Source: Prorocentrum cordatum (Eukaryota; Sar; Dinophyceae; Prorocentrales; Prorocentraceae). From it: 64,000 nt of DNA. The DNA is taken from positions 445,553 through 509,552 of the forward strand of contig CAUYUJ010003047.1 in the NCBI GenBank assembly GCA_963575745.1. Direction: 5' to 3'. Shown one piece after another: positions 9,891 through 20,076 of the stretch (position 1 is the stretch's first letter; the number at the start of each line of letters is the position of its first letter). The notes beneath the pieces are model-generated. The model was given only the letters and a program-made list of their open reading frames with translations, did no database searches and had not been told where the DNA came from. A program made the position numbers and the translations under genes.

Positions 9891-10599
9891 CCGGAAGCTG
9901 CCCAGGAAGCCTCCAGCATGTCTACTAGGTCCCCACAGACTCGTTTTCAGGCCCCCACTGCTCTGGAAAGGCGCCTGCGGGGCCCCCCAAAGGCGCATGC
10001 GGAGTTCGTGAAAAGCGTTTTCACGGCTCCTGAAACGCTGCACGGTTCTCGGAACGGCTCCTGAGAGTCAAATTCAAAACAACTCATCTCCGAGATGTCC
10101 GAAAGTAAGCGAGTACCACTTCCAACCGTGGCATCCACGTTGTTTGCCAGAGTGAAGGTATACACTTCACACACGCATGTGATTTCTGCATTGTCTCAAA
10201 CATGCTTTCACCTAGAGTCTTGTCGTCGGCTCAAAATCGCTGGTTGTGAACGGCACATGTTGGTGTTTGAGCCCGTCGAGAAAAAATCCAGTTGGTACCA
10301 ATCGGTGGGGATTGGTCCGACATGCGGTTCGAACGGCCCCCCCGCCACCCCGCCCCCCTGCCGAGGACGAGGAGGGGGGGTCCGACCACCTGCCCCCCTC
10401 GCCGTTGGCACAGAACGCTTACGTCGACGACGACGCCTACGTCGACGACGACGACGGCAACATCAGCGGCGGCGGCGGTGCACGTGGCGACGTCGCCCGC
10501 GCCCCACGACGGCGAGGGGGGGGAAGGATCGGCCTTCCCCCCCACCCACCACAAGCAAACCATCATCATCATAATCATCATCATAACGGAATGTCGTTA

Positions 10600-11480
10600 G
10601 GGTTCGATCCAGTTCGAATCGAATCCTGCTGGGACTCAATCCAGCTGTATACCTTAAAGCTAACACGAACATATTCGGATTCGGTCCACCTCCACTAAAA
10701 TCCAATCAGGGATCGATCCAGCTCTACTAGAACCTTGGCAGGGCTCGACCCAACTCGAATTTAATCCTGCGAAGAATTTATCCGGGCCCGAAGCAATCCT
10801 CCCAAGGCTTTGTCAGGCTCTAATCCAATCGTACGTGAACTCGACCAGCTCCAATATAATCCGATCAAGCAGGTATGATCTAATCCTACCCGGGCTCGAT
10901 CCAGCTCTGATGCAGTCCTACTGGGGTTGGATCTAGCCAAACTAGAATCCGACTAGGGATCTTTCTAGCTCCAACTGATCCCTACTAGGGCCGGTTCACG
11001 GTCTGATAGAATCGATACGGGCGAAAAAGCTCTGATGGAATCCTACGGTCCTACGAGGGCTCGAACTACATCTCAGACGTCTCTACTCGGGCTCGATCAA
11101 GCGCTACTGCAAACCTGCTCAGTGCCAAGCCACCTCTCGTAGCACCCTGCAACCGACCCATCCGGTTCTACGCGGAGCCCAGCGGTGCTCGAGTCAGCCC
11201 GGATACGATCCTGGTAGCGCTCGACCCGGCCCACCTTGCTAGGGCTTGGTCCATCCCCAGTAGGATCTACGAGGGGTCGACCCAGCTCAAGTTCATTCCT
11301 ACGAGGGCTCCATCCAGCTCCAATGAAATCCACTCAACCAGCTCTGATCGCATCCTGCTCGAACTCGATCCAAATCTGCAATCATCCTACTTGCGCTGAA
11401 TCAGGCTCTAATAGAAACCCCTCTTGGGTCCGGTCCAGCTCTGAAGCAGTCCTACTGGGGCTCGATCCAGCTCTGATTCA
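10600..11480. repeat. Degenerate satellite, roughly 35-45 bp period
   Basis: Recurring GGGCTCGATCCAGCTC followed by AATCCTAC-like words. The GGCTCGATCC word resembles a tRNA T-arm, but no cloverleaf can be formed. Confidence 0.7.
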
Positions 11481-11515
11481 CCTCCCTGAGCGATCGACAG
11501 TGGCCACCCCCCCCC

Positions 11516-11714
11516 GGAGCGATCTCCCTGGGCGATGCTTGGGAGAAGGGCCTGCCAGCGCGGTCAGCATTCAACAGGCATCGTCATCGTCGTCGCCGTC
11601 GCCATCGCCATCGCCATCGCCGTCGCCATCGCCATCGTCATCGCCATCGTCATCGCCTTTCTCCCCCCGAGCGACCTCCCTGGGCGATGCTCGGGAGAGG
11701 GGCCTGCCAGCAGC
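11516..11714. repeat. 45-bp direct repeat flanking a CCATCG/TCGTCG tract
   Basis: CTCCCTGGGCGATGCT with GGGCCTGCCAGC occurs on both sides (about 11522-11565 and 11670-11714) of a GCCATC/GTCATC tract. A CCATCG tract lies exactly between the two copies. Confidence 0.75.
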
Positions 11715-12380
11715 AGCGCGCGGGGCGGGCGGTGCTCCCCTGCTCCACGGCTCTCGCGCGTCCCACGGGCCTCCGCGGGCCAGAGGGGCTGTTGTTGCCT
11801 GCGGGGCTGCCCCGGAGCCCAAAGTATGGAGCTCCCTCGAGAGACGAGACGAAGCCAGGGCGAGCCTAGGTTCGGGGAGGATGGCTCGAGAATCTCTGAG
11901 ACCCGGCGGATCTGGAGGCCGTCTCGGGCGCCGCGGCCTCTGATCAGAGCCCTCCGGCACGCTCCGAGAGCGTCCCGAGGCGCCCTGGAAGGGAGGTATC
12001 TCCTCGCCCTGGCCCCGTCCGAGGGGTTTTGGCCTCTGGGGCCTCTTTCTTTTTCTGTTGGCCGGGGGGGGGTGGGCCTCTCTCGGCGGGGGGGGGGCCC
12101 GGCGCGTCGGCGCCTCGGGCGCCCTGCCGGAGCACGTGCGGGGAGGGGGGGGGGGGGGGGGCGGTGCGCCCCTGCGCTGCCCCTGCCCCCTCGCGCACTC
12201 CTCGGGCCGAGGCGGCGCCCTCTCGGGCCCGTGGGGCCCTGTGGTCTGGCCCGGCGCGTCGTGGCGCGGGGCCTCGCGCGCCCCCCCGCTGAGGCGGCCC
12301 AGAGGCCTCGTGGCGGAGGGCGGGGAGGGGGGGCGAGCGCTGCGGCCGCGCGGGGAACGGGCGCAACCGTGGCAGTGAGA
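11700..12380. other. GC-rich block without a recognised gene
   Basis: Very high G/C with homopolymer G and C runs. All six frames are long because stop codons are rare, so open frames here are not evidence of coding. No family motif was seen. Confidence 0.5.
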
Positions 12381-12400
12381 CCACGCCACAATGCATCATG

Positions 12401-12453
12401 GCCACCAATCACCATGATCACCATCACCACCACCACCACCGTCATCATCATCG

Positions 12454-12493
<40 letters not shown>

Positions 12494-12547
12494 AATCATC
12501 ATCATCAGCAGCAGCAGCATCAGCAGCATCAGCAGCAGCAGCATCAT

Positions 12548-12578
<31 letters not shown>

Positions 12579-12645
12579 AGCATCATCATCATCAGCAGCA
12601 GCAGCATCAGCAGCATCATCATCAGCAGCAGCAGCATAATCATCA
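12401..12645. repeat. ATC / CAG trinucleotide tract
   Basis: About 245 bp of CAT/ATC units interspersed with CAG blocks (CAGCAGCAGCAT). Followed by unique sequence and an AC tract at 12820-12860. Confidence 0.95.
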
Positions 12646-12819
12646 CTTGACTATCTGTACATCGCATCCGATTGCTCTCGGTCACAGGTGGCCGCAAGCA
12701 AACAACAGGGCTTGGCCGTAGGTTTCGTGTAGTCCCCCTCCGACGACGACGGCGACAAGGACCTCGTCCTCGTCCTCTGCCTCGTCCTCCCTCTTCTCGT
12801 CTTCCGATGGCGACGACGA

Positions 12820-12821
12820 CG

Positions 12822-12854
<33 letters not shown>

Positions 12855-12860
12855 CACACA
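12820..12860. repeat. AC dinucleotide microsatellite
   Basis: About 20 AC units with one GC interruption. Confidence 0.95.
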
Positions 12861-13062
12861 TCAGAGATGACCCCCGCTGATGAGGGCAGGGCATGTTCGT
12901 CCCGGCTGGAAGAGGGGAGGAGGAGGAGGGGGAGGAGGGAGGAAGGGAAAGGCAAGGAGGATAACAGAGAGGGAGGGGAGGAGGAGGGGGAGGAAGTGCG
13001 TCGAGAAGAGGCAGGCAGATAGGAGTAAGAGAGGGCGGGCATCATTCGCATCCAGCGTCAGC

Positions 13063-13194
13063 CTCCCTGCCCATGTTCTTGATGTACTTGTTCGCCTGTC
13101 GCTGCGGGTCGATCATCAGCGGCCACCGCCTCGAGCGGTCGATGATGATGCCGTTTTCGATGGACAGGGCGTCGTTGGGAAGCGCAGCCACGAC
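13063..13194 (-). CDS. Dynein heavy chain, exon N (last seen): AAA5 core
   Basis: 132 bp, 44 codons. Begins [18 protein letters not shown] and continues [23 protein letters not shown]-x-SIENG and WPLMIDPQ-x-QANK-x-IK are the most conserved AAA5 motifs of axonemal dyneins. Acceptor CTCGAG, then GTCGTGGC. The exon ends GGCAGGGAG and a GC donor (GCTGAC) follows at 13062. The next expected segment (late AAA5, with an LLEN-V-GEELDP-type motif) was not found downstream. Confidence 0.9.
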
Positions 13195-13205
13195 CTCGAG
13201 GCTCG

Positions 13206-13428
13206 TCCTTCTTCTTTGTCGTCGTCGTCCACCGTCGTCGGCGTCGTCCCTTGTCGTTGTCGCCGGTGCAGTCCGTCGTCGTCGTCGCCGCCGCCGCCGC
13301 CGTCGCCGTTGTAGTCGTCGCTATCCGTCGTGGTCGTGGTCGTCGTCGTCACCGTTTTCGTCGTCGTCGCTTTTGTCGTCGTCGATCGTTGCCGTCGATC
13401 GTCGTGCATCGTCGCCGTCGTCGACGAC
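13206..13428. repeat. GTC/CGC trinucleotide tract inside a dynein intron
   Basis: Degenerate TCG/CCG units make up almost the whole 234-bp intron. Confidence 0.85.
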
Positions 13429-13500
13429 CCACTGCTGGATCTTGACGGGCTCACCCAGCACGCTGCGCATGGAGCACTCTGGGTTGTGCGAGATCTGCAC
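13429..13500 (-). CDS. Dynein heavy chain exon: AAA5 link before the LPND motif
   Basis: 72 bp, 24 codons: VQISHNPECSM, then SVLGEPVKIQQW. LG-x-PV-x-I-x-x-W is conserved just before the LPND motif. The donor TGG|GTCGTC joins the acceptor GAG|GTCGTG at 13194 in phase 0, giving [11 protein letters not shown]. Intron 13195-13428 is GT-AG and largely a GTC-type tract. Confidence 0.88.
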
Positions 13501-13959
13501 CTTTCTCGGCAGACAAGGGGCGGCTCAAAAGAAGGACCTTCAGCGAGGGAAACAACGCCTGGAACTCTCAACCAGCTCCCCAAACGTGCGTGGATTCTCC
13601 AACCAGGTCCATTCGTGAGGGCTCGTGTGCTCGAAACGGGTTGATCGCCGTCTTCACCCGCTCGCCCAAGACAGCGGGGTCCCCCCCCACCAGTAATCCC
13701 CAAACCTGTCCCAAATGGCGATGTGTGGCCCACACTTTGAAGCGAATCTGGCCATGGAAGGTACCGACACCGCTACTCCCCAGACTCCGTTTGGGGTGCG
13801 TTCAAATCAGAATTTCGATGTGAATTCAGCGGTGGCGACGAGGGCCCCCCAGGAGGTCCCAAAAGAGGGAAACGAGGCAAGGGTATCGGTATCGGTGCCT
13901 TTTTCTTTTTCAGACCCTCCTCCTCCTCCGCCTCCTCCTCCTCCTCCACATTGCGTTGC

Positions 13960-14025
13960 CTTGTCCAGCTCGGCGATCCAGTTCTTCTCGAACTCCCCGC
14001 GGACCTCCGACGTGAAAGGCCCAGC
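13960..14025 (-). CDS. Dynein heavy chain exon: AAA5 start
   Basis: 66 bp, 22 codons: AGPFTSEVRGEFEKNW, then IAELDK. The GPFT-x-x-x-R motif marks the start of AAA5 after the stalk. Acceptor TAGTAAG|GCT; donor CAAG|GCAACG (GC). It joins exon 13500 in phase 0. Intron 13501-13959 (459 bp) also contains a CCT tract (13917-13949). Confidence 0.88.
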
Positions 14026-14095
14026 CTTACTAGCCACAGTGTCGACCGCCGCGCCTCTCCCTCCAACCACCTCCTCGAAAGATCTGCGCACAACC

Positions 14096-14500
14096 AGATC
14101 TCCGGGCGCTTCCCATTTGGACGCCCGCAACGGGTACGGAACAACTGGGTACGGCTGTTGTCCGAGTCAAACACCAGCCGCTGTTTGGCCGAGGCCTCCC
14201 AGATGGGGGTCGGAGGCCGGAGGACCGCGCCGCATCGCCGATGCATCGCCGATGAGGCGCCGACCTCGGCGACGTATCGGCGACGTCGGCGCGGAGAAGA
14301 TCGGGCTCCGCATCGAGCCGCGTCGTCGATGCGGCGCGACCCTCCGACACCGTCTACTCCGACCCCATCTGGGAAGTCTGGAGTTGGGCAGGCGGCCTTC
14401 CGTCTCCAGTGGACCACGGCCGCGGCCTCGCCGACGGAGAGCCCTGTGAAGTGTGAACAGGAAGTGCTGTCGGTTTGTGTACTACCCATTCTTTCCGTAC
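14096..14500. mobile_element. Family I inverted-repeat element, copy 2
   Basis: The left arm (CATTTGGACGCCCGCAACG, GGTACGGAACAACTGGGTAC) and the right arm (ACTACCCATTCTTTCCGTAC) match the family I arms at 4708-4938. The longer interior has CGACGTATCGGCGACG palindromic words. It abuts family H copy 2. Inside the dynein intron 14026-15337. Confidence 0.55.
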
Positions 14501-14503
14501 CCT

Positions 14504-14663
14504 TAGGTCGGGCCTGTCCCCCTACAGGGGCATTTTGGACGAAAAGTTATAGTCGTCAGAGAAAAGATTCCAACAAACCTGTCTACAAATAATCAAAACA
14601 TCGTCCCCAGACTATGTTTTGACTATCTCTGAATACTCCTCCTGGAGAGGGACACGCCCGACT
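14504..14663. mobile_element. Family H inverted-repeat element, copy 2
   Basis: Starts TAGGTCGGGCCTGTCC and ends GGGACACGCCCGACTT. The interior aligns with copy 1 (TACAAATAATCAAAACAT). In the dynein intron upstream of the AAA5 start. Confidence 0.75.
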
Positions 14664-14781
14664 TCATGTTGCCCATGCTTTCCTGACCCATGTCGATCTG
14701 CACCGAGCCTCAACGAAGCATCTGCGTGCAGCCGGTTCTCCCAGCGCCTCCCAGCGCCAGGGGCAGCCACGCATCAAAGAT

Positions 14782-14973
14782 CGGGTCGGGCGAAAGGGGG
14801 GGATAGCAAAAGGGGGGGGTTGAGAATCAGCTCACGCAGCTGATTTTCCCGGCGCCTCCCGGCGCCGGAGGCGGCTACGTATCGGAGGAATGGGCCCCTT
14901 CGGTGAGGCCGAAACCAGCTGCATGCGGCAAATTTCGTAACCCCCCCTTGCCCAATCCCCCCCTTTTCGCCCC
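14782..14973. mobile_element. Family A introner-like element, copy 2
   Basis: Aligns along its whole length with 569-757 in the same orientation, with few differences. It shares the terminal words CGGGTCGGGCGA, the palindrome CGGCGCCTCCCGGCGCCG and AAACCAGCTGCATGC. Here it lies within a larger dynein intron and no exact flanking duplication is visible. Confidence 0.85.
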
Positions 14974-15337
14974 GCCCGAGAAGAGTGCGCCCGGCGGCGA
15001 GGCCCAGTCCAACTGCCGCATGCAGCCGAGCGCGCCCTGCCCCCCCCCCCCCCCCCGCGCCAAGAGCCCCACGCGCCTGCGCCGAGGCGGCTGCAGCGGT
15101 CCAGGGCCGAGCTCGGCTCGCACTGCGAGCAGGGCTCGGCCCTGGGCCAACGCGGCCATCCTTCGGCGAGGATCCGAAGACGCAGAGAGTGGAGCACTCG
15201 AAGGTCCGACGTGGAGTTGCGCGCGGCCGTCGACGAAGATATTCGAGGATCGGGGGCCACTGCCCGTCCGACCCGAGAGAGGCGGGCGGCGGGTCGGGGC
15301 GCCCGCGAGGATCCGGCGGGCGGACCGGGCGCCGGGC

Positions 15338-15478
15338 GTAGGACACCATGCCCGCGGCGATGAGGCAGTCGCCCGGCAGCACGGACAGCTGCGCCGTCAG
15401 GTGCTCGACGATCTCGCCCCAGCGGGCCTTCTCGCCGCCCAGGCCGCCGATCAGCTTGTGCGCCCGCTCGAGCTTCAC
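15338..15478 (-). CDS. Dynein heavy chain exon: end of stalk coiled coil 2 into AAA5
   Basis: 141 bp, 47 codons: VKLERAHKLIGGLGGEKARW, then EIVEHL ... LPGDCLIAAGMVSY. The LERA-x-KLI-x-GL-x-GE-x-x-RW motif is a hallmark of the dynein stalk base. Acceptor GAGAG|GTG. The donor is most simply TAC|GCCCGG (GC), which joins to AGPFT of the next exon. Confidence 0.92.
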
Positions 15479-15716
15479 CTCTCGCCGGCCGGTCGGGCGG
15501 CCGATGCGGGGCCGGAGAGACGCCAGCCCAAGAGGGAGGGAGGGAGGGCTGGCGGAGGTCGAGACGAGGTCTCGGGTAGGCCGGCCAGGAGACGCTTCGA
15601 AGCGAAGTGCACCCGCCACCGAGGCCGAACATGAAGCTCGACGACCACGGAAATGGAGGAGGAGCGGCGGAAGAGAGGGGGCTGGACTGTCGTGGATGCG
15701 GTCTGCCCCCCGTCGC

Positions 15717-15815
15717 CTCGCAGAGGGTCATGTCGGCCTGCAGGCCCTCCTGCTTGGAGACCGCAGCGTTGAACTCGTTCTCGAGCCGCTCGATCTTCGC
15801 CTGCACGATGCCCCC
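15717..15815 (-). CDS. Dynein heavy chain exon: stalk coiled coil 2
   Basis: 99 bp, 33 codons with heptad character: GGIVQAKIERLENEF, then SKQEGLQADMTLCE. Acceptor GTCGAG|GGG; donor TGCGAG|GCGACG (GC). Intron 15479-15716 is 238 bp. Joined to the next exon it reads TLCE-VKLERAHK. Confidence 0.88.
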
Positions 15816-15883
15816 CTCGACCCTCTCTCGCTCGCCAGCCCCCTCAATCCGCAGTGCCGCGCAGCCCTATCAAACAGCCTCCT

Positions 15884-15947
15884 CCTGCTCCTCCTCCTCC
15901 TCCTCCTCCTCCTCCTCCTCCGCCTCCTCCTCCTCCTCCTTCTCCTC
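15884..15947. repeat. CCT microsatellite in dynein intron
   Basis: About 64 bp of CCT units, followed by a C run and CACACG. Confidence 0.95.
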
Positions 15948-16321
15948 TCTTTCCCCCCCCCCCCCCACACGCAGGCGCTGAGACCTTTCGACCGCTTCCC
16001 CCGGGTGGACTCTTCCCCCCGAGTCGTCTATTGATAGCCCCGGGGCGTGGTAAAGGCCCCCTGGTGCCGAGAACGAGAGAGAGGACGTCCGTGGCGTGTA
16101 TTTTCTCGGCGCGAAGAGGCTGGGCTCCCCCCCTGCCCCGTCAGGCCCTCCTCCAACCCCTGGGGCCTCTCCGAGGGACCAGTGTGTCATGCTGGGCCGT
16201 CACTTGGTGGTCCTGTGGGCCCGAGCCCGGGACCTCCAGAGCCCAAGCCCCGACATGAAGCACGCAGTCTCGACGGCGCTTCCGTCGCGGAAGAGGTCCA
16301 TGTCCCCAGGAAGAGGCAGGT

Positions 16322-16392
16322 GGAGGAGGAGGAGGAGGAGGAGGAGGAGGAGGAAGAGGGGGAGGAGGAGGAGGAGGAGGAGGAGGAAGGAG
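16322..16392. repeat. GGA microsatellite in dynein intron
   Basis: About 70 bp of GGA with two AGG interruptions. Confidence 0.95.
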
Positions 16393-16892
16393 AATGTGGA
16401 GCAGGAGGGGCGAGAATCGGTCTCCCTGGCGCCAACAGCAAGGCAGACCCGTGCTGAACGCAGAAGGCATGGGATACCTGGGCATGCGATCCACAGAGTC
16501 CCGACCCCTTGGCCTGGGCCAGCGTGTCATCCTGGATTGCCTGCTTGACGGCCCCAACGCCCGAAGCGGACCCGTCGCGGCCGAGCCTGGAGGGAGAAAC
16601 ACCGGCCTCGAGACCAAAAACGGCGTCGGAACCTCTGGGTACGCAGGCGGACAGGGCGGAGACGCAGAAGGCTCCTGCACACCGCCGCCATGCCTGGCCG
16701 CAGCCTTCCCGGGCCCTGGCGTGGTCTGCGCGCCCTGCTGGCCGAGGCCAGGAGGGTCTGGGCACCACCCTGCGGCCCCGCATGGCCCCGGCCAGGCGTG
16801 CAGCAGGTGGTGTGCAGACGCCTGCTGCGGCAAGGTGCAAAGGGGGGCACAAGACGACTCCGGAGGACAGCAGGGGCGAGCAGCCCACGCGC

Positions 16893-16943
16893 CTGCAGCT
16901 CCCGAACCTGGGCCTGTGCCGAGGCAAGCTTCTGCATGCACTC
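16893..16943 (-). CDS. Dynein heavy chain micro-exon: 17 codons of coiled coil 2
   Basis: 51 bp encoding ECMQKLASAQAQVRELQ. It fills a gap of the right length and heptad pattern between AEADLE (exon 22850-23032) and GGIVQAKIERLE (exon 15717-15815); without it coiled coil 2 would be too short for the family. Acceptor GCGAG|GAG, donor CTGCAG|GCGCG (GC), phase 0 on both sides. Inferred from fit; a transcript would settle it. Confidence 0.75.
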
Positions 16944-17149
16944 CTCGCGGGCGAGGGCGGAGTGCCGCCGCAGCAGACGCACGTCAACTTGAAGTTCGAG
17001 GACCCTTTCTTTCCCCAACCATCCTGTGGTGTTGGGTCCTCGCTTTGAAGAGACAGCGCCCCGCGGCTCACCTCCTCCCGCTGCCCTATCCCCCTCCCCC
17101 CTCATCCCCCCATCCCTGCCTCCTGGGCCCCCCATACGTTTCGCGGCCC

Positions 17150-18600
17150 CAGAGGGAGCTCCACCGAAGGCCCAAACGGCATGGTCCGCATGGCGAGCCC
17201 GCACCCATGTCGGCACACCCCTCGCACGTTTCGCGACCCCACAGCTTATGGGGAACTCCACCGAAGGCTCCAAGGGCAACGCTCGCAGGATGCCGCGCTC
17301 CGTTCGGCACGCGGCGTGGCTCCATGGGAGCTCTACCAAGGGACCCAAAGGGGGCAGATCGCATGGCTTCCCCCCCGTCCATTTCGGCACCTCTCACACG
17401 CTTGGTGGCCCCCCCAGGGAGCTTCACCGAACGTCTCCGTGGGACGGATCGCATGGTGCCAGGCCGCCCGTCTCGGCACACCCATCACTCGTGGTCTCCA
17501 TACGAGCCTCCACGCAAGTTTTTCGACGGGACGGATCGCATGGCGGCACGCACCACTCTCGCGCTGCGCTGCACAATAGGAACCGAAGGCTCCAATTGCA
17601 AGATGCGCATGATGCCCCGTCCAATTCGGCTCACTCCTCGCGCGCGTCGTGGCCCCATAGAGAGCTCTACCGAGGGCCCCGATTGGGCAACTGGCTATAT
17701 CAGCACCCCTCACACGGTTCGTGCCCCTTCTGCACTTGGGCTGCTGAAGTAAGGAACGCTAAATAAGGAACGATGCCCCTCTGTGGCTTCAAAAAAGCCA
17801 GGGTGCACGAGAAGGACTAGAGAAACAACAACGGAAGGAAGTAAGGAACATCGAGCCCCTTCCGAATCCAAACTGTTCCTTAATTCAGCGTCTTGGCTAG
17901 GGAGCTTCACCGAACGTCTCCGTGGGACAGATCGCATGGCGCCAAGCCGCCTGTTTCGGCACACTCATCACACGTTTCGTGGTCTCCGTAAGAACCTCCA
18001 CGCAAGTTTTTCGACGGGACGGATCGCATGGCGGCACGCGCCACTCTCGCGCTGCGCTGCCCAGTAGGAGCCGAGCGTCTCAGTGGGACACATCGCATGG
18101 CGCAAGGCCGCCCGCTTCGGCACGCCCATCGCACGTTACGTGGTCCCCATAAGAAACTCAACACAAGTTTTTCGGCGGGACAGATCGGATGGCGGCACAC
18201 GCCACTCTCGCGCTGCGCTGCCCAATACGAACCGAAGGCTCCAAGTGGAAAATTCGCATGCTGCCCCGCCCAAATCGGCTCACTCCTCGCGCGCGTCGTG
18301 GCCCAGAGCTCTACCGAGGGCCACGATTGGGCAAATCGCATGCTTCCCCCCTGGCCAGATCGGCACCCCTCACACGTTTCGTGGCCCCCCTAGGGAGCTT
18401 CACCGAGGGTCTCAGTGGGACAGATCGCATGGCGCCAGGCCACCCGCTTACGCACACCCCTCCCGCACGTTTCATGGTCTCCATAAAAAACCTCCACACT
18501 GATTTCCGGGAGGGCAGATCGCATGGCAGCAGCGTTTCGGTACACCGCTCTCGCGCTTCGTGGCCTCATGGGAAATCCCGCTGAAGGCTCCTATGGCAAA
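17150..18600. repeat. 90-bp-type satellite array, diverged copies
   Basis: Units with the words CATTTCGGCACACC, ACGTTTCGTGGCCCC and GAGCTTCACCGAAGG. Related to the array at 20080-22580, but interrupted and more diverged. Contains the motif TTTTTCGACGGGACGGATCG several times. Inside the dynein intron 16944-22849. Confidence 0.8.
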
Positions 18601-18719
18601 TCCCGCCAGCCCTTTGGGTTAAACTGGTCGAGCGATATCTTTTTCCTCTACCAACGAGCCTCTTCCTTTCCGGGGGGGTTACCTCCCCCGTCCTTGAGGT
18701 TTTCGGGGCGGGCCGCGAA

Positions 18720-19260
18720 TCGTTAGAGCGCCCAAGATGGCCCAAGAAGGCTCCAAGAGGGCGCCCGAAACTCCAAAAGATCGCCTCCCAAATGGCTCAA
18801 CATTCCTTAAAATAGCCAGCGATGGTTCAAATTGCCTTCCGACATACCTCCAAGAGGCCCGACGAGAGCCACACGACGGTTCTTAGTGCTCCCGGAGCCC
18901 CCACAGGACCCGCCTCCCCGGAGGCCAAAATCCTTCAAGCACCTAGGACAATCAAATGATGTGTAACTTCTCGCCTTTTCGCTTCCGATGCGTTTTGATG
19001 CTTAAAAGATGGCCCTGAGATGGCCCAACAGAGACCCAAGAGGGGTCTAAGAGGCGCCCCAGACAGTCCCAAGAGCACACAAGAGCGGCCCAAGAGCGCC
19101 CCTAGAGGGCCCCAAGAGGCGATTTTGATGGCCCCAAAATGGCCCCAAGAGGCCCTGCAGGGCCCTCAAGAGGGTCCCAAGAGGGCCCCAAGACCCTCAA
19201 AAGAGTCCCAAGAGCACCCTAGGATACCCCCAAAGAGTCCCAAGAACGCTGCAAGAGACG
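18720..19260. repeat. CCCAAGAGG-type degenerate repeat
   Basis: Runs of GGCCCCAAGAGGCC-like words; followed by a CTCGTC/CCT tract at 19285-19415. Confidence 0.75.
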
Positions 19261-19804
19261 ATGCTAAAGGCTCTGGCGCTGTCCTGGTTGTCCTCCTCCT
19301 CGTCCTCGTCCTCGTCCTTGCCTTCATTCTCTTCATTCGATGTCCTCTTCCTCGTCGTGGTCGTCGTCGTCATCGTCTTCCTCCTCCTCCTCCTCCTCTT
19401 CTTCCTCTTTCTCTCGCCCCCACGCGGCCCCGAAGAGGCCCTCTAACGCAACCCCCTTGCTCCAAAAGGTCTCTCTGTTCACCCTGGTTGCCCGCTTTGT
19501 TTCGCTACACGTGTCTATTCGTCCCTTTTCCTGTTAGCTTTCATGGGCAGGGTTTCTATATGGACAGGTGGGACAACTTTTTTCGTTAGCAGCCGAAGGC
19601 GAGCGCGCCGACGGCGAGTAGGGTCCGAGCGGGCCGCGCGACTGCCTAATTACCAGCGCAGAGCAGGGCAGGACCTACCGCCGACGCCTCAGAGCAAGAA
19701 GCCGGGGGAGGGGCTGCGGGCTGCCGGGGCTGCCAGGGGCTGCAAGCGTGCGACAGCCTGAGAGCAAGCCACCAGGTGTGAATTGAACTGCAGCGAATTG
19801 ACCA

Positions 19805-20076
19805 GACTGGTGGGAATACTTTTTTCGGTCGCGGCCACGAGACGACGGTCAGGCGGCGAGAGCAAAGTCCGGGACGCGAACTAGGCGAATTGGCTAGACA
19901 TACAGTTAGCACGGGCACGTGCACTGGACAAAATGACCAAATTCGAGTGGCCAACGCATGACGGGCGCAAGCACCTTACCACAGTGGGCAGGTCTCTGCG
20001 CCCAGTGAAAATGGGAAGGCCAACGAAGTGAGTCGCCATTGTGGCGCAACTGGTGGGAATACGCGAAGCGTGAAGA
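19805..20076. mobile_element. Family G repeat, copy 2
   Basis: Opens ACTGGTGGGAATAC followed by a T run and closes with ACTGGTGGGAATACGCGAAG. Middle with GGCGGCGAG as in copy 1. A fragment precedes it at 19565-19660. Confidence 0.5.

Larger units (their letters stand above)
7438..13062. other. Segment between the fusion gene and the last dynein exon seen; no gene recognised
   Basis: 5.6 kb searched on both strands for AAA5-AAA6 dynein motifs and for any other family, with none found. It contains the degenerate satellites at 8040-9130, 9440-9890 and 10600-11480, a direct-repeat pair around a CCATCG tract, a GC-rich block (11700-12380) and ATC/CAG and CA tracts. A short stretch 7440-8040 is GC-rich sequence upstream of the receptor start. 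Confidence 0.6.

Noticed and set aside
10600-11480. tRNA-like words (GGTTCGATCC, GGCTCGATCC)
   Set aside because: They repeat every 35-45 bp in a degenerate satellite and no acceptor or anticodon stem can be drawn.
11564-13051. 495-codon minus-strand open frame rich in Met, Arg and Pro
   Set aside because: It is composed of ATC, AC and GC-rich tracts; no family motif, and it does not continue the dynein protein.
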